This document shows, in pieces, positions 47,671 through 55,232 of a stretch of DNA of 64,000 nucleotides. Source of the stretch: an uncultured Agathobaculum sp. (GTDB lineage Bacteria; Bacillota; Clostridia; Oscillospirales; Butyricicoccaceae); NCBI GenBank assembly GCA_944384725.1, contig CALWUJ010000002.1, positions 62,001-126,000 on the forward strand, given 5' to 3'. The notes under the pieces were generated by a model. It did no database searches, had not been told where the DNA came from, and saw only the letters and a list, made by a program, of their open reading frames with translations. The position numbers and the translations under genes are program-made. The number at the start of each line of letters is the position of its first letter. The first letter of the stretch is position 1.

Positions 47671-49253
47671 GTTTGATGGTGAGTAATATCCGTCTGCCGT
47701 TTGACGTGCCGGAGGAACAGGCGCTGGCCGAGGCAAGAAAGTTGACCGGCCTTATGTCGAATGATACACAGGCCGCTCTTTACCGCGTCAGCATTGACGC
47801 ACGGCGCGGCAAAATCTTTCGCGTCTATTCCGTGCGTCTGGATGCGCCCGTGGACGAAAAGGCATTTGCAGAAAAACTGCAAATGCCCTTCGTGCGTTAT
47901 AAACCGGATGAAAAAGCCATAGTGCCCTGCGGCAGCAAGCGGCTGGAACATCGTCCGGTCGTGGTCGGGCTGGGGCCTGCGGGCCTGTTTGCTGCGTACA
48001 CGCTGGCAAAACACGGTTATGCGCCGCTTGTTTTGGAACGTGGCGGCGACTTGGATGCGCGCGATCGCGCGGTAGAGGCTTTCTGGAACAGCGGCACGCT
48101 GGACACGGAGAGTAACATCCAGTTTGGCGAAGGCGGCGCGGGCGCGTATTCGGATGGCAAGCTGACCACGCGCATTGGCGACCCGCTGTGCGACACCGTG
48201 TTGGAAACGCTGGCGGCGCACGGCGCACCGTCGGATATTGTCAAAAAGGCCAAGCCCCATGTGGGCACAGACATCCTGAAAAACGTTGTGCGCGCTATGC
48301 GGCGTGAGATCATCCGAAACGGCGGCGAAGTGCGGTTTGGCACGCGACTGACCGGCGTTTCGGTCAAAAACGGCGTGCTGCGCGGCGTGCAGGCGGACGG
48401 TGACGACATCGCCTGCGAGCGGGCGGTGCTGGCGATTGGACATTCGGCGCGCGATACCTTTGATGCGCTGCATCAAAATGGGGTATACTTTGAACCGAAG
48501 GCTTTTTCGGTCGGTGTACGCATTGAGCATCTGCAAACCGAGATCGACCGTGCGCTGTACGGCAAATATGCGGGACACCCGCTGCTGCCACCTGCGGAAT
48601 ACAATCTGTCCCGCCGTGAGGGCGGACGAGCCTGTTATTCGTTCTGCATGTGTCCGGGCGGTGTGGTCGTGGCGGCGCAGAGCGAGGAAAATACTGTCGT
48701 CACCAATGGTATGAGCTATCACGCGCGCGACGGCAAAAACGCCAATGCTGCGCTGGCGGTATCGGTGGACCCGGCGGACTTTGACGACGGCACGCCATTT
48801 GGCGGCGTGGCCTTGCAGCGGCGCATTGAGCGCGCGGCGTTCGCGCAAACCGGTTCGTACCGCGCGCCCTGTCAGCGCGTGGGCGATTTTCTGGCGGGGC
48901 GGCCAAGCACGCGCGCGGGCACGGTGCAGCCAAGCTACCCAATAGGCGTGCAGTTCGGGGAAGCGGCGGCATGCCTGCCGGACTTTGCGCAGGGCATGCT
49001 GCGGGACAGCCTGCCGTATTTCGGCCGGAAAATTCGCGGCTTTGACGCGGCTGATGCGCTGCTGACCGGGCCGGAGACCCGCACATCGTCTCCGGTGCGC
49101 ATGAAGCGCGGAGAGGATTTGTTTGGTCTGGGCTGTGAGGGTGTGATTCCCTGCGGCGAAGGCGCGGGCTACGCGGGCGGCATCATGTCTGCGGCGGTGG
49201 ACGGTATCCGGGCTGCGCATCGCATTATGGAGGAATACGCGCCGTTTGCGTGA
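47667..49253 (+). CDS. FAD-dependent oxidoreductase (COG2509)
   Basis: 528 residues. A ~90-residue N-terminal domain precedes the Rossmann FAD motif VVVGLGPAGLFAAYTLAKHG (~98-117). The sequence NIQFGEGGAGAYSDGKLTTR and the C-terminal GVIPCGEGAGYAGGIMSAAVDG, with the final FAD-contact motif, match the uncharacterised COG2509 dehydrogenases. The substrate is unknown. ATGA overlap with cdaR suggests co-translation, a common but unexplained neighbourhood in Clostridia. Confidence 0.88.
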   Translation: MSLMVSNIRLPFDVPEEQALAEARKLTGLMSNDTQAALYRVSIDARRGKIFRVYSVRLDAPVDEKAFAEKLQMPFVRYKPDEKAIVPCGSKRLEHRPVVVGLGPAGLFAAYTLAKHGYAPLVLERGGDLDARDRAVEAFWNSGTLDTESNIQFGEGGAGAYSDGKLTTRIGDPLCDTVLETLAAHGAPSDIVKKAKPHVGTDILKNVVRAMRREIIRNGGEVRFGTRLTGVSVKNGVLRGVQADGDDIACERAVLAIGHSARDTFDALHQNGVYFEPKAFSVGVRIEHLQTEIDRALYGKYAGHPLLPPAEYNLSRREGGRACYSFCMCPGGVVVAAQSEENTVVTNGMSYHARDGKNANAALAVSVDPADFDDGTPFGGVALQRRIERAAFAQTGSYRAPCQRVGDFLAGRPSTRAGTVQPSYPIGVQFGEAAACLPDFAQGMLRDSLPYFGRKIRGFDAADALLTGPETRTSSPVRMKRGEDLFGLGCEGVIPCGEGAGYAGGIMSAAVDGIRAAHRIMEEYAPFA

Positions 49254-49295
49254 TGCGCGGTGCGAAATGCAATACAGAGAAATGGAGCGATCAAA

Positions 49296-49709
49296 GTGAC
49301 CCAGCAGGGAACGATCAAAAAGATACTGCCCGGCGGCATGGCGGAAATCGAAGTGACCCGCCGCTCGGCTTGCGGGCATGACTGCGCCAAATGCGGCGGC
49401 TGCGGCGGATTGGAGACGCAGACGCTGTATGTCACCGCGCGCAACCGCGCGGAGGCGCAGGTGGGAGAGCGCGTGCTGATCGAGGGCGAAACCGGACAGG
49501 TGCTCGGGTATGCCGGACTGGTGTATTTGCTGCCGGTGGTGCTGTTTTTCATCGGTTACGGCGCGGGCAGCGTGCTGCAAAAGGGCGCGGGTGTGTCCGC
49601 GCTGTGCGGCGGCGTGCTGTTTGCTGCGGGCATCGTGGCGGCGATCCTGTTCAGCCGCGAGATGAAGCGGAAGAATAGTGTTCCGTTTGAAATCACAAAA
49701 AAGCTCTGA
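49296..49709 (+). CDS. RseC/SoxR-reducing family membrane protein
   Basis: 137 residues from a GTG start. The N-terminal domain has CGHDCAKCGGCGG, a Cys cluster (C-x3-C-x2-C-x2-C) typical of RseC/RsxC-associated proteins, followed by two transmembrane helices (VLGYAGLVYLLPVVLFFIGYG; LCGGVLFAAGIVAAILF). It probably takes part in membrane redox or Fe-S control. GGAG lies 8 nt before the GTG at 49296; another GTG at 49260 lacks a binding site. No rnf gene is nearby. Confidence 0.85.
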   Translation: MTQQGTIKKILPGGMAEIEVTRRSACGHDCAKCGGCGGLETQTLYVTARNRAEAQVGERVLIEGETGQVLGYAGLVYLLPVVLFFIGYGAGSVLQKGAGVSALCGGVLFAAGIVAAILFSREMKRKNSVPFEITKKL

Positions 49710-49748
49710 ATTTTTTGTGAATTTTTACTGATTTTGTGCCGTTTGCCC

Positions 49749-49777
49749 TTGTGCTATTGGAAAAAGTTCGGTACAAT
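49749..49777 (+). promoter_or_regulatory. Promoter of the DUF5685-DnaJ operon
   Basis: TTGTGC (49749-49754), 17-nt spacer, TACAAT (49772-49777). Confidence 0.75.
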
Positions 49778-49827
49778 AGGTTGAATACGCAAGGCCGTGC
49801 GAAAACACGGCGGGAAAGGGTTGTGAA

Positions 49828-50712
49828 ATGTTTGGCTTTATCCGTCCGGTGAAGCCCGAGCTGCGGGTCAAAGAAGCGGACCGGTTCCAGCAGGTTTATT
49901 GCGGGCTGTGTCATGCCATCCGCGCACGGTATGGCCGGTTTTATACCCTGTTCCTGAGTTATGATATGACATTCTTCGCACTCGTGATGGGCTGCGGGGA
50001 GGAACAAACTGCGCCGCCGTGCCGCAAACGGTGCGACGCGCATCCGGTGACGCGCCGCGCGTGCGCCGTGCCGGACGAGGCGCTGGAGCTGGCGGCGGAC
50101 GTGAGCGTACTGCTCACTTATCACAAATTCCGCGACAGTCTGGCCGATGAAAAAGGGCCGAAACGCGCATTGGCGTGGCTGCTGTGCCATCTGGGACGGC
50201 GCGGCTACGAACGCGCGCGGGCACGCCTGCCCGAGGCAGACCGCGAAATGGTGCAATCGCTTGCCGATTTGCAGCAGCTCGAACGGGAAAAATGCGATTC
50301 GATGGACCGCGCGGCGGACGCTTCCGCACGGCTGACTGCTGCGGCAGTGCCGCACACCGGGGACGCGCGTGAGCGTGTGCTGCGGCAGATGTTTTACCAC
50401 GTCGGACGGTGGATCTATTTGCTGGACGCCGCACAGGACGTGGCAGAAGATCTGGAACAGGACAATTACAATCCGGTGGCGCTGCGCTACGGGCTGCGCA
50501 CGCCGGACCTGACAGAGATACGACAACCGCTTGAGCGCACGCTGGAGCGGTCGCTCGCCGATATCTGCATGGCATATGACCTGCTGGATATCGGGCGGGA
50601 CGCGGACTTGATCCGCAATATTATTTTTCTGGGTATGCCGCTGGTGACGAAACAAGTGCTGGACGGGACGTACCAAACGAACGGAGGATGGGGCAAACAT
50701 GGATCCCTATAA
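49828..50712 (+). CDS. DUF5685 family protein
   Basis: 294 residues of unknown function. The conserved opening MFGFIRPVKPELRVKEADRFQQVYCGLCHAI is the family hallmark, with a CxxC pair, three further Cys near 56-70 and a long helical C-terminal region (LLDAAQDVAEDLEQDNYNPV), reminiscent of prenyl-cyclase or squalene-type helices. It overlaps the J-domain gene by 14 nt, so the two probably act together. Confidence 0.8.
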   Translation: MFGFIRPVKPELRVKEADRFQQVYCGLCHAIRARYGRFYTLFLSYDMTFFALVMGCGEEQTAPPCRKRCDAHPVTRRACAVPDEALELAADVSVLLTYHKFRDSLADEKGPKRALAWLLCHLGRRGYERARARLPEADREMVQSLADLQQLEREKCDSMDRAADASARLTAAAVPHTGDARERVLRQMFYHVGRWIYLLDAAQDVAEDLEQDNYNPVALRYGLRTPDLTEIRQPLERTLERSLADICMAYDLLDIGRDADLIRNIIFLGMPLVTKQVLDGTYQTNGGWGKHGSL

Positions 50713-51319
50713 GGTGCTCGGCGTTACGCCGCAGACAAGCGACGACGACGTCAAACGCGCTTACCGCGAGCTGGCGCGAAAGTATCATCCAGACAACTAT
50801 ATTAACAATCCGCTTGCCGATCTGGCAGAGGCCCGCATGAAGGAAATCAACGAGGCCTACGACATGATTATGAACGAGCGCGCGGGCAAAACCTCGTCCG
50901 GCGCATCGGGCGGACAGCAGTACAGCGGCGGGCAGTATAGCGGCAGCCAGCAGCAGCGCGCTTATTCGGGCGCAAACGCTTCGCTGTATAGCCAAGTGCG
51001 CCAGGCGATCAATCAGGGTAATCTGGGCATGGCAGAGGCGCTGTTGCAGCGTGCCAGCGGCCGCGATGCTGAGTGGTTTTATCTGATGGGCACGGTGTAT
51101 TACCGCAAGGGCTGGTATGACGAGGCGGCGCGCGCTTATACGCAGGCCTGCCAGATGGACCCGTCCAATATGGAGTACCGCACGGCGCTCAACAATCTGA
51201 ACATGTCGGGCGGCTACGGCGGCTATCGCCCCATGCAGGAGGCCAGTCTGTGCGACTTCTGTGTGCAGCTGGCGGTGTGCAACTGCTGCCTGAATGCCTG
51301 CTGCAATGCGGGATGCTGA
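50699..51319 (+). CDS. J-domain (DnaJ-like) protein with TPR-like and Cys-rich tail
   Basis: 206 residues. N-terminal J domain (1-~62) with the essential His30-Pro31-Asp32 (KYHPDNY). A Ser/Gly/Gln-rich linker, a TPR-like helical pair (ALLQRASGRDAEWFYLMGTVYYRKGWYDEAARAYTQACQMDP) and a Cys-rich tail (nine Cys in the last ~25 residues) follow, which could bind metal. It recruits DnaK to a client, perhaps the neighbouring DUF5685 or membrane protein. Confidence 0.88.
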   Translation: MDPYKVLGVTPQTSDDDVKRAYRELARKYHPDNYINNPLADLAEARMKEINEAYDMIMNERAGKTSSGASGGQQYSGGQYSGSQQQRAYSGANASLYSQVRQAINQGNLGMAEALLQRASGRDAEWFYLMGTVYYRKGWYDEAARAYTQACQMDPSNMEYRTALNNLNMSGGYGGYRPMQEASLCDFCVQLAVCNCCLNACCNAGC

Positions 51320-51320
51320 T

Positions 51321-51824
51321 ATGAATACGAAGGAGATCGCGCGCGGCGGCCTGCTGACCGCAGCCGCCGTGGCGCTGTTGTATATTGGCGGGACGGTCAC
51401 CTATATCGGTCCGGCAGCCTGTCTGGTGGCAGGCGTTACCTCGGCTGTACCGCTTTTGCGGCGCGCACGGCTAAAGACCGCAGTGACACTGTATCTGGCG
51501 GTGTCCATTCTGTCTGCGCTGCTGGTGCCGCGCAAGATTGAGGTAGCGGCCTATATCCTGTTTTGTGGCTTGTACCCGATTGTGAAATTCTGTGTGGAAT
51601 GTTATGTGCCGCGCCGGAGACAGATGGATTTAAAGCTGGCATATTTCAATATCATGTTGGTGATCGCGGCTGCGCTTGCGATTTTCGTTTTCCTGCCACA
51701 GTTCTCTTTGAGCGGTTTTCGGCTCTTGGTGGTATGGGTTGCTGCCAATATTGTGTTTGTTATCTATGATGTGGCGTTGTCACGGTTGATCGCGTTGCTG
51801 CGCAGAAGCCTGCCGCTCGATTGA
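51321..51824 (+). CDS. Hypothetical polytopic membrane protein
   Basis: 167 residues with about four to five hydrophobic helices and basic loops (PLLRRARLK; CYVPRRRQMDLK). No family recognised; the length and hydrophobic pattern recall small integral proteins related to DUF2232/ECF-type components. It starts 1 nt after the J-domain gene stop and ends 16 nt before yicC, so it sits in the operon. Function unknown. Confidence 0.72.
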   Translation: MNTKEIARGGLLTAAAVALLYIGGTVTYIGPAACLVAGVTSAVPLLRRARLKTAVTLYLAVSILSALLVPRKIEVAAYILFCGLYPIVKFCVECYVPRRRQMDLKLAYFNIMLVIAAALAIFVFLPQFSLSGFRLLVVWVAANIVFVIYDVALSRLIALLRRSLPLD

Positions 51825-51840
51825 AAAGGGGAAAAGCAAT

Positions 51841-52716
51841 ATGAAAAGTATGACCGGTTATGGCCGTGCGAAAGAAGAACGGGACGGTAAGACCCTCACA
51901 GTTGAACTGCGCGCCGTCAACCACCGCTATCTGGACTGCACGGTGAAAGCACCGCGGCAATATGGTTTTTTGGATGATGCGGTCAAAAAGGCTGCGGCCG
52001 CCCGCATTGCGCGCGGCAAGGTGGAGGTTTTCGTCGGCGTGGAGGTCGAAGAGGGCGGCGACGTTGCCGTTACAGTCAACCACCAGCTGGCAAAGCGGTA
52101 TCTGGAGGCGCTGCACGATTTGAGCGAGACTTACGGCCTGCGCGACGATGTGACCGTCACGACACTGTCCAAGCTGCCGGATGTGCTCGGTTCGGAGCGC
52201 ATCGAGCAGGATGCCGAAGCCATGACCCGCGATGTGCTTGCAGTGTTTGACAAGGCGTGCGACGGGTTCGACCAGATGCGTCTGCGCGAGGGCGAAAAGC
52301 TCGCTGAGGATGTGCGCAGCCGCTGTGCAGCGATTGAACGCATGGTCGGTGAGGTCGAGACACGCTCGCCCGAGCGAGTCAAGGAGTACCGTGAAAAGCT
52401 GCTGACCCGTATGAAGGAAGTGCTGGCCGATACCAGCATCGACGAGACACGCATCCTGACCGAAGCGGCAATCTATGCCGATAAGACTGCGGTCGATGAG
52501 GAAACCGTGCGTCTGCGCAGCCATTTGCATCAGATGGACGGCATGCTGCAAGAAACGCAGCCGATCGGCCGTAAATTGGATTTTCTGGTGCAGGAGATGA
52601 ACCGCGAAGCCAACACCATCGGTTCCAAGGCGAACGACGTGGCAATGGCGCGCATCGTGGTGGATATCAAGAGCGAGATCGAGAAGATCCGCGAGCAGAT
52701 TCAGAATATCGAATAA
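51841..52716 (+). CDS. yicC: YicC family endoribonuclease-like protein
   Basis: 291 residues, full length. MKSMTGYGRA is the family signature; the C-terminal half holds LVQEMNREANTIGSKANDVA and the RIVVDIKSEIEKIREQIQNIE end. YicC-type proteins are reported as RNA-degradation factors. AAGGGG precedes the ATG. It starts the conserved run yicC-remA-gmk-rpoZ-coaBC-priA. Confidence 0.94.
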   Translation: MKSMTGYGRAKEERDGKTLTVELRAVNHRYLDCTVKAPRQYGFLDDAVKKAAAARIARGKVEVFVGVEVEEGGDVAVTVNHQLAKRYLEALHDLSETYGLRDDVTVTTLSKLPDVLGSERIEQDAEAMTRDVLAVFDKACDGFDQMRLREGEKLAEDVRSRCAAIERMVGEVETRSPERVKEYREKLLTRMKEVLADTSIDETRILTEAAIYADKTAVDEETVRLRSHLHQMDGMLQETQPIGRKLDFLVQEMNREANTIGSKANDVAMARIVVDIKSEIEKIREQIQNIE

Positions 52717-52737
52717 ATAGCAAAGGGGGCGGCACGG

Positions 52738-53001
52738 GTGAAACTCATCAATATCGGGTTTGGCAATATGGTGGCCTCATCGCGGCTGATCGCAATCGTC
52801 AGTCCGGAGTCCGCGCCGGTCAAGCGCACCGTGCAGGAGGCGCGTGACCGAGGCATGGTGATCGACGGCACCTATGGCCGCCGCACCCGCGCCGTATTGA
52901 TTATGGACAGCGACCATGTGGTGCTGAGTGCTTTGCAGCCGGAAACAGTGGCGGCACGTTTTGCCGGCGATGCGGAGGAAGGAGAGAGCGAAGATGCGTA
53001 A
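52738..53001 (+). CDS. remA: RemA/DUF370 family regulator
   Basis: 87 residues from a GTG start. [28 protein letters not shown] and [29 protein letters not shown] match RemA, which in Bacillus is a ring-forming DNA-binding activator of matrix and osmolyte genes. The GGGGGCGG site precedes the GTG. Its last 8 nt overlap gmk. Confidence 0.93.
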   Translation: MKLINIGFGNMVASSRLIAIVSPESAPVKRTVQEARDRGMVIDGTYGRRTRAVLIMDSDHVVLSALQPETVAARFAGDAEEGESEDA

Positions 53002-53554
53002 AGGAACCTTATATGTATTCACCGGGCCATCGGGCGCAGGCAAAGGCACGCTGCTCTCGCGCTTGCAGGAGCAGGACGACCGCCTGTTCTACTCGATTTC
53101 CGCGACCACACGCGCGCCGCGCCCGGGGGAGACTGACGGCGTGCAGTATTACTTCCTCTCCAAGGCGGAATTTGAGGAAAAAATTGCGGAGCATGCGTTT
53201 TTGGAGTATGCATGCTATGTGGAGAATTATTATGGCACACTCGAAGCACCGGTCAACGAAAAGCTGGAGCAAGGCTTTGACGTGGTGCTGGAGATCGAGG
53301 TGCAGGGCGCGATGCAGGTGCATGAGAAGCGTCCGGATGCCGTGATGGTGTTCATCGCGCCACCATCGTTTGAGGAACTGGCCGCGCGCCTGCGTGGACG
53401 CGGCACCGAGGACGAGGAAAAGGTGCTCAAGCGGCTGGAAACCGCCAAAGAAGAACTCAAACAGCAGGATCGGTTCGATTATGTGATCGTCAATGACGAG
53501 CTGGACCGGGCGGTGGAAGAACTCAAAGACATTCTGGCAAAACGCCGTACATAA
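52994..53554 (+). CDS. gmk: Guanylate kinase
   Basis: 186 residues. Walker [12 protein letters not shown] (~9-19), GMP-binding [19 protein letters not shown], and [10 protein letters not shown] are the family marks. It phosphorylates GMP to GDP with ATP. GGAGAG precedes the ATG at 52994, inside the 3' end of remA. Confidence 0.96.
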   Translation: MRKGTLYVFTGPSGAGKGTLLSRLQEQDDRLFYSISATTRAPRPGETDGVQYYFLSKAEFEEKIAEHAFLEYACYVENYYGTLEAPVNEKLEQGFDVVLEIEVQGAMQVHEKRPDAVMVFIAPPSFEELAARLRGRGTEDEEKVLKRLETAKEELKQQDRFDYVIVNDELDRAVEELKDILAKRRT

Positions 53555-53610
53555 CGGCGCAGTTCTTTTCATAAATAATACAAAGGGTAATATAAGGAGA
53601 TTGGATTACT

Positions 53611-54003
53611 ATGCTGAAACCTTCGATGCAGGAATTGATGAAACGTGTGGGCAACCGTTATCTGCTGGTTAATCTGGCGGCGCAGCGCGCTCGCGACATT
53701 GCCGATCAGGCAGAGGAAACCGGCGAGCAGCTGCCGGATAAGGCGGTAAAGCTGGCGCTTGACGAGATTGCGGCGGGCACTGTTGTCTATCGTCCGGGCC
53801 CGCGCACCGAGCCGGTGATCGTGCAGAACAATGCGATTGCAGCGGCGATGGTCGATGTGGATGATTCCATTGATCTGGATGACGAGGATGATACCGTATC
53901 TGATGAGGATGCTGTCGACGAGCAGGAGGATGAAGAGCGCCGTCTCGACGAGTTCGAAGATGACGAGCTGGACGACGGTGACGTGCCGGAGGAGGACCGC
54001 TAA
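53611..54003 (+). CDS. rpoZ: RNA polymerase omega subunit with acidic tail
   Basis: 130 residues, longer than the usual 65-90. The conserved core (MLKPSMQELMKRVGNRYLLVNLAAQRARDI, KAVKLALDEIAAGTV) is followed by ~55 residues of almost only Asp and Glu. The core assists RNA polymerase assembly; the tail's role is unknown. AAGGAG lies 11 nt before the ATG. coaBC follows after 3 nt, the standard order. Confidence 0.93.
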   Translation: MLKPSMQELMKRVGNRYLLVNLAAQRARDIADQAEETGEQLPDKAVKLALDEIAAGTVVYRPGPRTEPVIVQNNAIAAAMVDVDDSIDLDDEDDTVSDEDAVDEQEDEERRLDEFEDDELDDGDVPEEDR

Positions 54004-54006
54004 GCC

Positions 54007-55206
54007 ATGCATCTGGCAGGGAAAACCGTGGTGCTGTGCGTGACAGGCGGTATCGCGGCCTATAAAGCCGCCGATCTGACCAGCAAGCTGCGGCAGGCGG
54101 GGGCAAGCGTGCGCGTGCTGATGACCGAATCGGCCACGCAGTTCATTTCTCCGATCACGTTTGAAACGCTGTCGGGATACCGTACGGTGGTGGACACCTT
54201 CGACCGCAATTTCGCGTGGGAGGTGGAACATATCTCGCTGGCGAAAGCTGCGGATGCGTTCGTGATTGCGCCGGCAACTGCGAATATCATTGCCAAAGCG
54301 GCACATGGCATCGCGGATGATATGGTGTCGACGACGCTGCTGGCGACCAAAGTGCCGGTGGTGATTGCGCCCGCGATGAATACCGGTATGTACGATAATC
54401 CGGTGACACAGCAAAACCTTGATACCTTGCGTGAGCGCGGTTTTCACATCATCGACCCGGCGGCAGGACACCTCGCCTGCGGGGATTCGGGACGCGGCAA
54501 GCTGCCGGACACGCCGACGTTGCTGCACGGTATCGAGCAGGCGCTGACAAAGCAGGATCTGAAAGGCTTGCGCGTGCTGGTCACTGCCGGCCCGACGCAG
54601 GAGGCGCTTGATCCGGTGCGTTTCCTGTCCAACCATTCGACCGGAAAGATGGGCTACGCCATTGCGGCACGCGCGGCCATGCGCGGCGCGGAGGTGACAC
54701 TGGTCTCCGGTCCGACCGCGCTGGCAACACCACTCGGCGTGCAGCGTGTGGATATTGTCTCTGCGCGCGATATGCATGATGCAGTGATTTCCCGCGCAGA
54801 TACGCAGGATATCATCATCAAAGCTGCTGCGGTGGGTGATTACCGTCCCGCGCAGACGGCGGATGAAAAGATGAAAAAGAGCGATGACGATTTGAGCGTC
54901 GCGCTGGTGCGCAATCCGGATATTTTGGCCGAACTGGGACAAAAGAAACGTTCAGGGCAGCAGCTTTGCGGCTTTGCAATGGAGACGCAGAACCTTTTGG
55001 AGAACGCAGCAGACAAGCTGCGCCGCAAAAACTGCGATATGCTGGTTGCAAATTCCTTGCGCGACAAGGGCGCAGGCTTCGGCACAGACACCAACGCTGT
55101 TACCTTGCTGTTTGCGGACGGGACGCGCGAAACCCCGCCGCTCATGCCCAAAGAGGACGTGGCGGACGTCATTTTCGACCGTCTGCTGGCCATGCGGGCA
55201 AACTAA
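54007..55206 (+). CDS. coaBC: Bifunctional phosphopantothenoylcysteine synthetase/decarboxylase
   Basis: 399 residues. The flavin-binding CoaC half (~1-190) shows VTGGIAAYKA, EHISLAKAADAFVIAPATANIIAK, PAMNTGMY and the active-site Cys segment LACGDSGRGKLPD. The CoaB half has VTAGPTQEALDPVRFLSNHSTGKMGYA and ADEKMKKSDDDLS. It carries out two steps of coenzyme A synthesis. Confidence 0.96.
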   Translation: MHLAGKTVVLCVTGGIAAYKAADLTSKLRQAGASVRVLMTESATQFISPITFETLSGYRTVVDTFDRNFAWEVEHISLAKAADAFVIAPATANIIAKAAHGIADDMVSTTLLATKVPVVIAPAMNTGMYDNPVTQQNLDTLRERGFHIIDPAAGHLACGDSGRGKLPDTPTLLHGIEQALTKQDLKGLRVLVTAGPTQEALDPVRFLSNHSTGKMGYAIAARAAMRGAEVTLVSGPTALATPLGVQRVDIVSARDMHDAVISRADTQDIIIKAAAVGDYRPAQTADEKMKKSDDDLSVALVRNPDILAELGQKKRSGQQLCGFAMETQNLLENAADKLRRKNCDMLVANSLRDKGAGFGTDTNAVTLLFADGTRETPPLMPKEDVADVIFDRLLAMRAN

Positions 55207-55232
55207 ACTGGAAAGAGAAAGGAGTATAGCGG

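Noticed and set aside
49693..49720. A/T-rich hairpin TCACAAAAAA/TTTTTTGTGA at the end of the RseC-like gene
   Set aside because: Stem has almost no GC pairs and includes coding sequence; too weak to call a terminator.
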